Source: Cichorium intybus | Lineage: Eukaryota; Streptophyta; Magnoliopsida; Asterales; Asteraceae | NCBI GenBank assembly: GCA_023525715.1 | Contig: CM042012.1 | Location: 56,602,705-56,666,704 of the forward strand | Reading direction: 5' to 3' | Length of the DNA stretch: 64,000 bases | Part shown: positions 11,101 to 23,800 of the stretch, piece after piece | Position numbering within the stretch: the stretch's first letter is position 1 | Layout: each line of letters starts with the position of its first letter | Program-made: the position numbers and the translations under genes | Notes under the pieces: model-generated | Seen by the model: only the letters and a program-made list of their open reading frames with translations | Database searches by the model: none | What the model was told of the DNA's origin: nothing

Positions 11101-12317
11101 GACGTTCCTTCATGGTGAACTTCAAGAAGATGTCTACGTTGAACAACCTGAGGGATTTGTTAAAGCCAGGTGCGAAAGAATAGTTTACAAGTTAGATAAA
11201 GCTCTATATGGGTTAAGACAGGATCCCCGAACATGGAATATTAAGTTAGATGGTATTCTAAAAGATATGAAATTTAAACGTTGCGTGCAAGAACAGGAGG
11301 TGTATCGACATAGGATCGGTGATGATTTGATTGTCTTGGGTGTTTATGTGGATGCCTTGATTGTAACGGGTTCAGGTGTAGATATCATTAAGCGGTTTAA
11401 AGCTGCAATGTCAACCAAGTTCGAGATGTCAGACTGTGATATACTTAGGTATTACTTGGTCATTGAAGTATATCAAAGTATGAGGGGTGTAATTGTTACT
11501 CAAGAAGCATATGCAAAGAAAGTTCTAAAAGATGCGGGGATGAGTAATTGCAATCCTACATTGATTCCCATAGATTGTAATAAGAATTTCTCAAAAGAAC
11601 AAGATGAAAAGGAGGTTGACGCTACCGAGTATAGAAGTTTGGTGGGAAGACTGAGATATCTATTGCAAACTAGACCCGATCTTGCATTCTCGGTTGAAAT
11701 AGTTAGTCGTTACATGAAAACACCGAAAGTATCACATATGGTGGTGGTGAAACAAATACTACGATATGTGAAGGGAACTATCGGATATGGTATTTTCTAT
11801 CCACATGGGAGTCACGGAAAGTTAATGGGATATAATGACAGCAGTCATAATGCGGATGAAGATGATGGAAGGAGCACTACGGGCCATGTGTTCTATCTAG
11901 AAAAGTCACACATTACTTGGTGTTCACAGAAGCAGGATACGGTGGCATTGTCTTCATGTGAGGCCGAGTATATGGCTGCTTCAGCAGGAAGTTGTCAAGC
12001 TGTTTGGTTAAAATATTTGATAGAAGAAGTGTTTGGGTCAAGTGAGAAGGAGGTGGTTCTTAAGACTGACAACATGTCAGCTATTGTGTTAATTAAGAAC
12101 CCAGTATTTCACAAACGGAGCAAACATATCAAATATAGATACCACTATATTCGTGAGAGAGTAGAAGAAAGGGAGATTCGGGTTGACCATGTGCGTGGTA
12201 ATGAACAGAAAGCTGACATTTTAACAAAGGCACTGGCGAGGGTTAAATTTTAAGAAATGAGGAGGCTACTTGGAGTTGAAGATCTTATTATGCAGATTCA
12301 AAAATTATGGAGGTGAT

Positions 12318-12578
12318 TGTTGGAAATTTCTTAATTATCCTATATATACGATGAGGTATAATAGGAGTTATCTAGTTTTGTGGGTTGATGAATTAGATAC
12401 TGATAAGGATTAATGTTAGGATCCTAAATAGATGCCAGTTTGTTATGTCTTGTATTCTATAAATATACATGCTAAGATATCGAGTTGTGATATCAAGCGT
12501 GAACCAATTGAGTTTTTTGTGTTTTAGTTTTTCTCAATAATAACCATTGTGTGTCTGGTTAGTTCTTGTTTTGCTTAA
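12318..12578 (+). repeat. 3' LTR of outer Copia element
   Basis: It starts TGTTGGAAATTTC straight after the purine-rich ATGGAGGTGAT and matches 343-612. The right target duplication GTTTC is at 12579-12583. The 70 bp after it (12584-12653) is AT-rich host spacer. Confidence 0.9.
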
Positions 12579-12653
12579 GTTTCTCTTAGTAGAAAATCAA
12601 TTTTTTTATTTAGTTAGACATATTGAGTTCTCACAATTATATTAAGCGGGTAA

Positions 12654-13637
12654 TGACATGCCTAGGTCGTTATGCGTGCAAAAATAGAAAATTTAACGTC
12701 ACCAACTAACTAGTATAGCAGTAGCAAGGGTCGATCCGCGGGATTTTGGTGGTCAAGATAGAACAATAGTATACCAACTGTAGTGTCACGCTACAGCCAG
12801 CGGGTCTATTTCTACTTTCCCAAAAACCAATAAAAACAATACCAAAACAAATGCCAAAGACCAAATCAAACATAAACCACACTAAACTAAACCAAATTTT
12901 GAACTAAAGTTACTTACTGAAATCAGAAACTAAATCCAGAATTCAGAAGCAAACAATCAAACCAAACACATCAAACAAGCATCCAAACATCAATAATACC
13001 GAAAAGTACAAATAAACATCAAACCAAATGATTACTTGAATTAAAAACCAATTCCAGAGAACAAAGGTACTGAAATCCGAAAATAATAAATCTAAACTAC
13101 TGCTACTGACCAATTCAATCTAGAAACACTAGAATTGCAACTAAACTAAACTAATGATTATTAAACTAAAAGTGAAAACATAAAAGAATACCAAATGTGG
13201 TGCTGAAATCTGAATCCTTGTGTCAAAGAAGCCTAAAGTCCACCTTACGTGTCGTTCTTCGCCTCCTGATTTCGACCTAACGACCTCTATTTATAGTTGA
13301 GAAATCTGAAAACCCGCGACGCGCAGGACTTGGATCCGCGACGCGCATAGTGCCTTATCCCCTGTTTTTTTCGTAGTTTGAACCTTCAACACACTGCCTC
13401 ATCATTGACTATGCGCGACGTGCATATCTCCTTTCTACGGCACGCGTACGACTTCGACTGAATTGGCTTTTATCCAAACATCTTTCATTTCATCCATGTC
13501 TAGTCTCTATTTTCATCTTTTTCTTGCACACAAGTCCTAGCACAAAAAGTGAGTAATATCATAGCATATACGATATAAATTCACCAATAATAGGGCCTAA
13601 CAACGACTAAAATACATTATATTGATAGGCGTTGTCA
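12654..13637 (-). repeat. 3' LTR of Athila-like element
   Basis: 984 bp long, it closely matches 29542-31025 once the MITE there is removed. It contains a minus-strand TATA box (CTATAAATAG, 13287-13296) and, about 17 bp upstream of it in the element's sense, a quartet of CGCG motifs at 13313-13451. Confidence 0.9.
13313..13451 (-). promoter_or_regulatory. CGCG-motif quartet in Athila-like LTR
   Basis: The blocks are CCCGCGACGCGCAG, CCGCGACGCGCAT, then after about 60 bp ATGCGCGACGTGCAT and ACGGCACGCGTACG. The pair-spacer-pair layout matches the cassette at 979-1091, although the two elements belong to different superfamilies. The other LTR has it at about 30704-30839, with several CpG sites mutated. 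The position next to a TATA box suggests promoter function, by inference. Confidence 0.5.
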
Positions 13638-14985
13638 AACATCCCACACTTGTGCCTTGCTTTTCGCCAAGCAAGAGAGTTTTTAACAGATTTTAACTAA
13701 GACTCTAAACATTTTTGAATGTGTTCAATTTCAAAGCTTATTGTTTCCAGAATTAGATTGAAAAATGATTTTGATAAAACTGATCAGAATATCCTTTGGA
13801 ATTCACGACTTTCTAGAGAACCCTTGATCACAAATTTTCTGTCCATAAAAAGTGCACGTACTCATTCAGATTCTAAAGGCTGTTAAAGAATTGCCCATGA
13901 CTTTCGATGTTGTCCGTGTAACGAGCTTTCAGAAATACCATCCCAAACCAGACGATCTTAGGTGGTAAGGTGCATAAGTGCATTTTCGAGGCCACCCGTT
14001 TCAAACCTACCGGCTCGAACAACAAAGGTCACTGATTGGCAGTTTCCTCCTAAATCCTAAAATACTCTAAATCTAAAATTTTCTAATTCCTAAAACTCAA
14101 GTTATTTGACTAAACAGATAGCATGATAACAACTCAACAATATTTCTTGAAAAATACCAATGTTATAACATTCAAAATCTATTCGTTTCAAAATTACAAT
14201 CTATTAAAATTTTTGAAAAATTGCTAAAATTTTTGAAAATTACTCGTTTTCCGCAAAAATTTCAAAAATAAAATCTTTCGACCGTCCACACCCCACACTT
14301 AAAATCGTACAACGTCCCCGTTGTATATAAAAATTATTTTAGAATTAGGGAGAAAGAGTTACCCCTTTAGACGATTGACTACTTGTTGGAACTTGATTGT
14401 CACATGATACAAAAATACGTACTCCTCACGATTCAGATTCCAGGAGTTGTGGTGCAACAGTGAACACGCCATTGAAAATGGTAAGTGTAGGGGTACAATG
14501 ACCCCACACTTGCTTGAAACAACTCCACAGTAGACTTCCATTGGTATTCACATGCAACACTCACAAACAAATTAAATGCAAAAAAGAACAAACATATAAA
14601 CGATACAACAAAAATGTGTTACGGCTTACCGCGGCGCGTGGTTTAGATGCGCGTGTCGCGGTAATTACGAGCTGTTTTGTTTACGTCATGTGGGAAATGA
14701 CCACGACGCGTACCAAAGAAGTACCGCGGCGCGGTAATTTCATAATTCTAAGCCAAATTTAAACAACCATCAAACTCATTTCCAAACACATTTTACCTAA
14801 ACTTACTTTTATTACTAGTGTCATATGACTTATTAACTGACCTAAAACAAGATTACCTACATTTATCAACCAATTTAACTAAAAATCGAAAAATACCTAA
14901 AAGATTCAAAAACAAGTAAAAATAATTACAAAACCCCCTTTCAAATGTGAGTCGTGTCTGCTTCTTCGTCTTCTAGTGGCTCTTC
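13638..14985 (-). other. 3' untranslated part of Athila-like element
   Basis: No ORF is supported. Polypurine-like motifs (AAGTGTGGG on the minus strand) occur at about 13641-13652 next to the LTR, and again at about 14285-14297 and 14498-14512. A further CGCG quartet lies at 14629-14735. The rest is AT-rich. Confidence 0.6.
14629..14735 (-). repeat. CGCG-motif quartet, internal copy 1
   Basis: Blocks CCGCGGCGCGTGG and GCGCGTGTCGCGG form one pair; CACGACGCGTAC and CCGCGGCGCGGT form the second, with about 40 bp of AT-rich DNA between the pairs. It lies in the element's 3' non-coding region, not in an LTR. Confidence 0.5.
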
Positions 14986-16338
14986 TTAGTCTACCAGTTC
15001 CTCCTCGTCCTCGATCAACAGGGGTTGATTACGTGGCACGTCACATTTGAAATCATCGAAGAATTTCGTCGTACACTCCGCTACCCATAGCATTTGGTTT
15101 TGGGGATTATGGGAGTATCGAATTGCCTCCTGAATATTCATCGATAATTCATTGTATTCGAGTCGTTGGGATTTCATTGTTTGATGAATGCACTTTAACT
15201 CATCTGCCAGAAACCGTGACTCCAGACTCGCGGGTGTGATGCGTGCCGGCAAGCTATCCGGTGCTCGGGGTCGTTTCCTTGATGTTGACGGCTCGTTGCG
15301 AAGAGCCGGTAATGGTGAGCGGGTGACCGTGGTGATATCGTCGTCTATGTATACGATCTCTCGTGAGGCCGTCGTCGTCGAACTAAATGACATGGTAGGA
15401 ATTTTCTCCAAGTGACGGGTGTTGGCAGGCACCAACAACCCGTATGAGCGCACAAGGCGCGTAACAAACTGCCCCCCCCCCCCCCCCATCGACTGCGGCA
15501 AACTTCAAAGGCGCGTCGGTAATTTGCTTGAAATAGTCTGCAATGAGATACGGTATGTTGGAAGTCTCCAACTTCCTAGTTAACACCCACATGAGATAAA
15601 GATCATGGTGCGTGACCCATTCCACATCGGCGCGCGGCCAAAACATCGTAGATATCAACCGATGGAGCATGCGGTGTGATGGCAAATGCATCTGGCCTTC
15701 AGAAATCGTGGTTTCATGGTATCGCGTGGATGAGATGGTAGCCCAAAAATCAGCACCGGAGAATGAGTCACTTTGGCATAATTGGCTCTCCGGTGGAAAA
15801 GCTCAAATCCCTCCCCATCAGCCTCTTCTTGTGTATATAGTCCCAAACGGACCCCGAATTCCCGTAGACTTCAGTTCTGATTCGTGTTCCCTAGACGGAA
15901 ATTGATGGCATCGCCATCGTCCATACCCAGTGGCTTGTGGTTAATATCAAAGGTTGCGAGGAATTGGAGAAGAACCTCGCAGTACACCGGTTCTTCCATG
16001 TGAAAGATCGCCTGGATTGCTCGGCAGGTATAAGCAAGCTCGTAAGCCTCGTAACCTTCTTGGACTAACCATTTCTCCAGATGTTCCAAGATACCCGACT
16101 CTCGGGTCAACTCCCAGTTGACCACGTGGGCCGGTAGAATACGCTTGTGGCGAAGCACGCGACTCTGATCCTGAAATTGGCGACGATCAAAATTTGAGAT
16201 GGCTGTTGCTAAAGAATTCCAATCGATGTCATCTGAACTAGCGTATGAAGGCATTTTCCTGCACGATTTACCCAAAAATTCCAAAAATTGGGTACTATTT
16301 AGCGCCAAGCGCGGCGCGGTGATAGATGCCCGCGTCAC
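14986..16338 (-). pseudogene. ATHILA ORF-1 family protein, frameshifted
   Basis: Three minus-strand segments in changing frames (16338-15871, then about 15846-15655, then 15691-14986) together resemble the ATHILA ORF-1 family, the extra gene found downstream of pol in Athila elements. Matching parts are the YCEVLLQFLATF helix near 15960, the FRLGN strand near 15900, a GLYTQEE block near 15840, and a region downstream with WVTHHDLYLMWVL. A C-terminal tail contains a basic TSRKRPRAP patch. A run of 16 C at 15472-15487 inside the ORF gives poly-glycine and is a likely slippage site. The protein's role is unknown; an env-like position is all that is established. Confidence 0.65.
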
Positions 16339-16394
16339 GCTTTATGATTGTTCATCCTCCGCGTCGCATGGTATGAACCAACACGGCACGGCGC
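16309..16394 (-). repeat. CGCG-motif quartet, internal copy 2
   Basis: Blocks GCGCGGCGCGGTG and CCCGCGTCACGC, spacer of about 18 bp, then CCGCGTCGCATGG and CACGGCACGGCGC. It lies at the start of the ORF-1 region and partly overlaps its N-terminal frame. Confidence 0.5.
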
Positions 16395-16763
16395 ATGAAA
16401 CTCGGAACAGAATAAACTAATTAACACTAAAACAGGTCAATTTCTCAATTCTAACTATTGCGTTATGTCGCATTCAGTGTCATAAGCTATTTAACATCAT
16501 AAATTTGTCTCCAGAAACAATACATTGCGATTTACAGTTGATTTTATGTGTTTTCAAGAAAATTGAAGAAAAAGAGAAGAATTAGAGTACTTACTTGATC
16601 TGTAGATTAAGAGAACGAAGCAGATATGATCACGAAATCATTGAGGGTCGAATTACGGCAAGAAACCGAAATGATTTTACCATTTGATTTATACAGTTAT
16701 GGAGGTTTTGGGTTTTCTTTGAGACTCTGTTTTGTGATAATCTTGAAATTCGAATTCAGATAA

Positions 16764-16873
16764 GCCTGCGAACGTGTTAATGGCCTCCGCATCGCGGGTA
16801 CCCAATTCAGACTTATCGTAAAATCGCATAACATATTTACGCGCGGCACGGAGTCAAGGAACCCGCGTCGCGT
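16764..16873 (-). repeat. CGCG-motif quartet, internal copy 3
   Basis: Blocks GCCTGCGAACGTG, CCTCCGCATCGCGGG, TACGCGCGGCACGG and ACCCGCGTCGCG, again as two pairs with an AT-rich spacer. This is the most degenerate of the cassettes. A minus-strand AAGTGTGGGGTCATT motif follows at about 16891-16906. Confidence 0.45.
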
Positions 16874-16966
16874 TGTTATAAAATTCTCAAAATGACCCCA
16901 CACTTGTTCTTTTGTTACCGTAAGAAATTTTAACAACTAAAATATACAAAACTTACAGAGGATCGG

Positions 16967-17289
16967 GTTGCCTCCCAACAAGCGCTAAGTTTAACGTCTT
17001 CAGCCGGACGTGCTTCCTCTTATTCTCCCCTATCTTCTGTTGGTACCATCCTCCTCATTTCGGGAGCAAAATCATGGACCATGGTTGCTAGAAATGTTGT
17101 GAGTTGTGTCATCTGGTCGCTCACTTGACTGATCCACTGCTGTTGAGCGTCCAGAATCTGGAAGACCTTTGACTCCCTGCACCGTGCGTCCTTCTCATAC
17201 TGCTGGTGCTTCAGCTCCATCATCTCAATCATGTCTAGTAGCTGCATCTTATCAACATATACCAAAGGATGTCTTTTCGCTTCCCACAA
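16967..17289 (-). pseudogene. Tail of Athila-like pol
   Basis: A minus-strand frame of 89 codons (17289-17020) is rich in Q, E and M and looks partly coiled-coil. It is followed at about 17005-16967 by the sequence encoding a CWEATRS end, whose DNA (AGCGCTTGTTGGGAGGCAAC) resembles the conserved end of pol in Athila elements. The protease fragment ends only about 30 bp upstream, so RT, RNase H and integrase appear to be deleted. The identity of the 89-residue stretch itself is not known. Confidence 0.45.
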
Positions 17290-17316
17290 AATCTCTTCCT
17301 CTTCGATTCCATTCTC

Positions 17317-17933
17317 CTATGCTTGATTCTTACCCTTACTATTCGCCCTTAGTGCCATTAATGGTCGGCTGTTCAGGTATTTATCATCATACCATGGTGG
17401 TAAAGTTATTGGACACCCGAACATATTCAACCTATGCTTTCGTGTCCCAAAGGAGATGTCCATGTCTCCAGTTCTACAGGCCATCACAGCCCCAGCTGTT
17501 GCTAAAAATGGACGCCCCAAGATTAATGTTGGCGCGTTCTCCCCCGAGAGACCTTTGTAGACTGATCTGCCAACTGTAACACCGTTTTCGCAAGTTCCAG
17601 TTCCTCATTTTTGTACTTATAATAAAGGTATCTCGGCAGAACATTAACACTCGCTCCTAAATCCAGTAATGTGTTCCTAATGATGACGTCACCCACAGTG
17701 ATAGTGATTAACGGTGAACCAGTATCCTTTTCCTTTTTGGGCAATGTTCCCAACAAAGCCTTACTCGCCTTGACAGTCAATCTCACCATTTCTGGTGTTG
17801 GCACCTTGAACTTCTTATTCTTCTTGCACATTTCTTAAAGAATCTTCGTGTCTTATGGCACGTTCTTTAGTTCATCCCATAGTGGCTGGTTGATCGATGG
17901 CCCACTTGGCATGCTGGGTACTTCTTGCTTCTT
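17317..17933 (-). pseudogene. Athila-like aspartic protease, frameshifted
   Basis: The first segment (17831-17523) carries the retropepsin active site as LLDLGASVNVLP. Athila proteases commonly have DLGAS where others have DTGAS. A second segment in another frame (17520-17317) carries MGRPFLATAGAVMA, the usual 'ILGRPFLATA' protease C-terminal strand, so one frameshift separates them near 17522. In-frame stops also occur upstream. The Del-type element is inserted just upstream, between gag and this domain. Confidence 0.75.
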
Positions 17934-17938
17934 TTTCG

Positions 17939-20854
17939 TGTAACACCCCCATCTTATATACACCTTAATTGGTGTAAAAGTTTACAAAACATTGTGAATA
18001 AAATTTCATTCTTTCAAAAAACTTTTCTTTATTTCCTTAAATCAAAATTTAAAACCTTTGGTCCCAACAAAAACAAATAAATATTAGAAGTATTTGGATA
18101 ACGTTGGGGGTTACAAACTCATATCAAAACAACCATAGTAAAGTCTTTAAACGTGGCAAAGTTATGTCCCGTATTAATACAATATTTCTACTGAAAATTT
18201 GGCATAACCATTTTATAATATGGACAAATCCATACTGACTCGACTCAGTAAAACTATTCAAAACAATACGGGATACAACACCACTTTATTGTACAGCCAC
18301 AAGGGAATTCTATCCATGAGCATAATATCTCCTATTTACATGTACAACTGTACCGCACTTGGGGATGACTCTATCTTCTGGACATCCTTTCTATCTATGT
18401 TCCTCATCTCATCTTTCTAAGTCTTTACCTTCTATCGTCTGCTAACAAGCTCCCTGTTCCTGAGTACATAGCATTTTGAAAATAATATACGTAAGACATA
18501 GAGTCTCGTGAGCAATACGGGTTTTAGACCCAAAATAATTTTCATACTTCAAATATTACATTCAATAATACTTTGCATAATTTTATTTAATCTTTAATTC
18601 TATACAAGCGCACCCGTATTACTTCTTCCCTTGATGGAATGGAACACATCCATCCATCCAAATACCATTTCTTCCCTTGATAGAATGGAACACATCCATC
18701 CAACCAAATTCACCTAAGACAACTACTTCGCGACGGGAGGTACCATCCCAGTAGTGTCTTTTGACCTCCCCTCACTAGGGTGAGATCCCTGTCCGGACGT
18801 CTTTCTCATTACATTGCCATGGCTCTTTCATTTCATTAATCACTGCATTTTACATTTATCTTTTATACATATCATACATACATACATATATAACCAATCT
18901 CTGCAAAAACAGTTGCATAAAAGCACTTTCAATTCATAAACTATTTTTACTCCAAAATACTTTTCATCAAAACTTATTTTTCTATCTACCCAAGAAAATC
19001 CACATATTACTCACCTTAGCTAGTTAGAGAAGTCTAACTAGGATTACTCTACTCGATTGTCTCTTCCATTCCATAACTTAACTCCTTAATTACCTAAGGA
19101 GTTCATTAAAATTTTATTAAAACATTTAAGTCTTAACAACATGTAAAGACCACTTAATCCCCCCCCCAATATACTTATTTTTTATGTTTTCAAACTATAT
19201 TAAACATATAGAAAAGGTTAAAGGGTCAAACTACTCAAATCGGGTCATAATGAGAGTGAATTGCATGAATTCGGGTCACATGGGTCGTGTAGGGGTCAAA
19301 CAGGGTCGTGTAAGGCTTCCAAGATGTCCAAACCTACTGCCCCAGGTTATACGGGTCGTGCTAGGACAACACATGTCGTGTAAGTCTCGGCAGACCCCAT
19401 TTTCAGCTCCAGATTTTTGTTCGTTTTTTGCAATTTTAGTTCTTTTCTTGGTTCCGTTTGTTTCTAAACTTAACATAACTTTACCAATAGGTTATATTAA
19501 CCTTATAACATGTTATGAACATATTTTTAATACCATTAAGTCTTATTTAGTCCATAACTTAATCGTTAAGACCATAGGATGTCACAAGAGCTATAAGGAA
19601 GCTCATATGCACATCAACTCAACTTTTAAAGTCTAGTTTTGTCCATTTTCTATCGATACACTTATATAACCAATGGATGACTTAACTTAAGGTTTTACAA
19701 CCCCAAAACATATCTCAAATCATTACCAAGATCATAACGTCACTCATTAACTCCTATGGGTTTCATCCATGGAATCACCAATTCCATCCCACCCAACAAA
19801 TTCCAGCTTTTATTCAACTTCCATTTTATTAATTAAAATTCATAAGAAACCACTTACAATGGTTTCTTCGTACATATACATCATTTATGACTCTTTCTAA
19901 CCAATTCTTTATGTCAAGTTAACACTTTGATCATAAACCCCAAATTTCTAGGGTTCATAAGAATCAAAATCATCAAATCATGATTCCAAACCATCCATAT
20001 GTTGGATAATGATCATGAGATGACTACAAGCACAATTTAAACACTTGGGATCACTAGGAACAACCTTCCCCCAGAAATCAATAATCGTTTCATACCCACA
20101 AACCACCCAAAAATGGGTTTTCTAGCTAGAATTAAGTGGATTCTTACCTTAGATTGTTGAAACGCTTCACAAATTAGCTAGAGCATCATGATTCTTCAAG
20201 AAATCATGAAGAAATTGCCCCAATCTTCCTCCCATCTGCTGCACCCGTTCACAATGAGTGATAATGTAGATTGTTTTCCTATTTATACTACCATACTTTC
20301 CCGGAATGACAACTTGGTCCTTCAAACTTCTTACTTTTCACTTTAGACACAAAACTTACTTAAATTCTGGAAACTTCTAAGTTTTATAGTTTTGCCCCAC
20401 TTATAAACTTATTTTGCACATTAAGAACATTCTAACACATAAAAATCTTGTTATGAGGTTATATATTTCAAAATGACGAAAATGCCCTTTTTGGTCATTT
20501 TGCACTTTTCACTCACTTTTATCTTTTCGGTAGTCATACTTCATACTTATAACTATAATATAGTTCATATACTTCATCCTTAATGAAAATATGATTACTT
20601 TCATTTTATAATAGTAACTGAAAATTACCAAAATACCCTTTTTGCTCAAACTATGAATAATTACTTATTAATTATTCCTTCACTTCCTACTTTCCATTTG
20701 GACGTATCTTTAGGTCGAATTTCCATATTTTCACATTCCTTGACCATTTTGCCCTTTTGTGTACATTTTAAGTAAACTGGACATCCTGCCTCTTAACATC
20801 GAAATTCTTAGTTTTAAATCCTTATTCCATATACTAAAATTTTAGGTTGTTACA
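17939..20854 (-). repeat. 3' LTR of Del/Tekay-like element
   Basis: 2916 bp, alignable end to end with 24553-27469 with scattered substitutions. It includes a duplicated TTCTTCCCTTGAT(G/A)GAATGG block at about 18625-18705. A cluster of four GGTCGTGT motifs lies at about 19270-19382, and a minus-strand TATA-like AGTATAAATAGG at about 20279-20290. Confidence 0.9.
19266..19384 (-). repeat. Quartet of GGGTCGTGT motifs in Del-like LTR
   Basis: GGGTCGTGTAGG, GGGTCGTGTAAGG, GGGTCGTGCTAGG and ATGTCGTGTAAG form two pairs around an intervening stretch of about 50 bp. The other LTR keeps the layout at about 25887-26000, with substitutions. The pair-spacer-pair plan recalls the CGCG quartets of the neighbouring elements, with a different core. 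Confidence 0.45.
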
Positions 20855-23800
20855 ACTATCTACCCCTTAAAAGGATTCTGTCCCCGGAATCACACAAGCA
20901 CCAAATGGATTTACATAGATATAAACATATCTTTTACAAGCATAAGACTCTTCTCGTTACAACATTTAATCATTCATTCTTAGATTTAGAGAGTTATTAT
21001 TCTCAATTTCATAATCTTCATCTAACTTTTATAAAATCTTACTTCCCTTGAAGTTTTCATAATATTTCTCATTTATTTATTCTTCGTGATAGCATCTTTC
21101 TTTCCTACATTTTTCAAAAATGACAACATACTTTACTATTTCCCTCATACCTTCCCTAAAACTTGAAAATTTTAAAATTTTCAAACATTTTATTTATAAA
21201 ACCTTCGGTAATATAAATAAACATGGCTTGTCTAATTACAAAATTCATAAAACATACTTAACTTTTTCTTGAATTTGTTTTCATTCATATTCATTTATCG
21301 TGCTTCTTTTCCCTAGCTTATATTCACCAGGATGTATTCGGCTGAAACTTGGACAGCTTCGTTATTATCCTTTTATAGTAAACTTGACCTTTTAAAGTCA
21401 ACATGTGTTTCAATTACTTTCTCCTCGTTACTTAGCACATCAAATATGTTTAATTCTTTAACTTTATTGTTTTCCCAAAAATCGAGCGTACTAATATTCA
21501 CATAATAGGCTTTTGGTCTACTCACCCAGAATTACCCGTCGTTAGACTTTAACTTCATATTCCTTTCTTTCTTTTGTTTTCTTACATTTTTGTTGACTTT
21601 AATGTGTAGATAAATGATTCCATAAAAACAACTTACTCTGATACAATTATCAGTTTGCTGTTTTCATCGTGATCCGATTAAGCTTTGTGCTTACTAAGTT
21701 TCCAAATTTCACGACCATTCTAATTGGTCATCTTTTTTGTTGCATTACAACATGGATATTTCTATATACACTTAGGGGTTCATTCACTTCCTTTCTCTAC
21801 ATGTATACCAACAATGTATACACTAGCCATAACCTTTGCAACAGTTTATTCCAATGTTAGGATTCTGATATTTATATCTTTATTCCATTTTAATGATGTA
21901 TACATTTCAGGATATCATATATGCTTTTAACAATTTATGGGTTTCTTGGCGAACTCAATCAATCCTGTCCTAAGCCGTATACTTGCACCATTCTTTCAAT
22001 ATGGCCATCATATGACCAAACATCTAAGTCTTCGCATCTACCCCTTAAAAGATATTAGAAATCATTTCTTTTAATTTCCCATTCTCAAGATGATTGTTTT
22101 TTATAGCGGTACTCCATTTTCCTTTATCAACTTTTACCCACTAACCTCTCATATCCACTTTTAGATATTATTTAGCTATTGTTTCCCTATATTCTTTCTT
22201 CTTTACCCAGAAGAAATATAGCTAACATATTTTAACTATCATCTTCTTATCAAACAAATTAAATTAGTACTTTCATAGATAACTTAATTTTTACCTTTCA
22301 CCATTCATTACTCTCTACTTATTATGGCTAATGCCAAAAATAAATTTTACCTTTTTTTATTACCCCAACTACATCACAATAACACTTCAACACAACTTAC
22401 ATTTTTGATTTAACAATTACTTGTTTTATCTCATCATACTTATAAAACATACACTACTTTCATAATCATATACATTATTACCATTCTTTGATAGACATTA
22501 AATCGTTGTATCCTATTCCTTTTACTTATAGACTTTCTAGACTTTAAGCCTAAATTTATTTCATCATATCTTTTACCATCTCTCTCTATGTGTTAATAGG
22601 CTATATGCCCAACACATTACGTTACTCTTCCATTTATACTTCATTTCTTTATATTCTTTACTTCTACGTATCTTAAGGCTATAAGCATATTCATGCCTTT
22701 ACAGCATTATGCGTTTCGTATTCCATGTCGTATTTACTTCTTATGTATCTTAAGGTGATACACACACATACAATATCTTTTACCTATATCATTTGTTCTC
22801 TTGTATTTTGAGGCTATGGGCCAAATACATTATCTCACTCTTTCACTTCATACTTTATGGTATTCTAATTAGAATACTTATTTCATAATCACCTTTATAC
22901 TTTTATACATTATATAAGTCCAAAACTTACTCATTCTTTCACTTTTTGTCGGCATTTACAAACATGTATATATATTATTACATTTCATAATTAATGGCCA
23001 TGTGTTGACCATTACTCCCAATAATTAGATACCTTTACCTATTGTATTCATTCAAATTTGGAAGTAATAACTTCCTATCTGTTTACGGTAATCTTTATCC
23101 TCATCATTTATCTTATTTTTAACTTCTCGCATAATACTTGATTAGGCATTCAATCTTTACTTCACACTCCATGTTCACTTTAATATTTAGTAATTATTCT
23201 TATATTCTTCCAGTTATCCTTGGTTAACATAACATGAGATAACCTTTCTCATTCTATAACTCACACATATTATTTTTATGAATAGATATCTTGTATCCCT
23301 TGGTACTTATAGCACCTTCATAACCCGATTCATTAATAATTTACAAGTTACTTTCATTCTTATTTCATAATTTACAAAATCTCAATTTCACATACTTCTT
23401 GCTCATTTTCATACTATAACATTATCTCTCTTATTTCCCATAAATTACATGTATTACTTTCATTAATACATGTCTTATACCACTTTTTATTTATGGTACT
23501 TTCACATTTCCACATATTAGCAGCTTAAATGCTTCTTTATCCTCATTTATTATTTATGAGATCTCAGTATCACTTACTCGTTATACTTACTAATATAATA
23601 GTTCGTTTTATTTCTTCAACTTTTGTGCCATACTCTTATAAGTACATTTCTTATCTATGTATTCATATATATGTTTTCATGTTCTTTCTCAAACCTTCTT
23701 TACTTATCTCACTGTAGTGACACTACATTTATCTTTATTTCATACTCTTAATTCGTTTCCGTTAGACAACGGATTCCTCATTTACACACCTTTGAAGGTC

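Larger units (their letters stand above)
645..12316 (+). pseudogene. Copia gag-pol polyprotein, split and disabled
   Basis: The gag ATG lies at 645-647. After 16 bases the frame is broken by the nested element and resumes at 8201. A nonsense TAG follows at 8290, then a small frame disturbance near 8310. From 8318 on, everything reads in one frame with point nonsense codons at 8753, 9569, 9708, 10115, 10655 and 12251. Domains in order: UBN2/Copia-type gag (8318-8750); a CCHC zinc knuckle CYLCDKFGHFANHC near 8998; aspartic protease with DNGAS in place of the usual DSGAS near 9200; integrase zinc region (HARLGH, CESC) and DDE catalytic core (HGDLCG, TDHGGEF, NGVVERR) at 9590-10110; RT and RNase H at 10667-12250. 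The RT YxDD box reads YVDA (Ala codon 11354-11356), which should abolish polymerisation. An RNase H-like TWCSQKQ...EAEYMA block is present. Confidence 0.92.
343..12578 (+). mobile_element. Copia LTR retrotransposon, interrupted by a nested element
   Basis: Two short LTRs starting TGTTGGAAATTTC lie at 343-612 and 12318-12578. They are flanked by an exact 5-bp duplication GTTTC at 338-342 and 12579-12583. A Met-type primer-binding site follows the left LTR and a purine-rich tract (ATGGAGGTGA) precedes the right one. The domain order gag, protease, integrase, RT, RNase H is diagnostic of Ty1/Copia. The interior is split by a complete second LTR element at 661-8195. The lineage is not certain; the short LTRs and protein motifs suggest an Ale-like or related clade. 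The element is inactive, with multiple nonsense codons and an altered RT active site. Confidence 0.93.
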
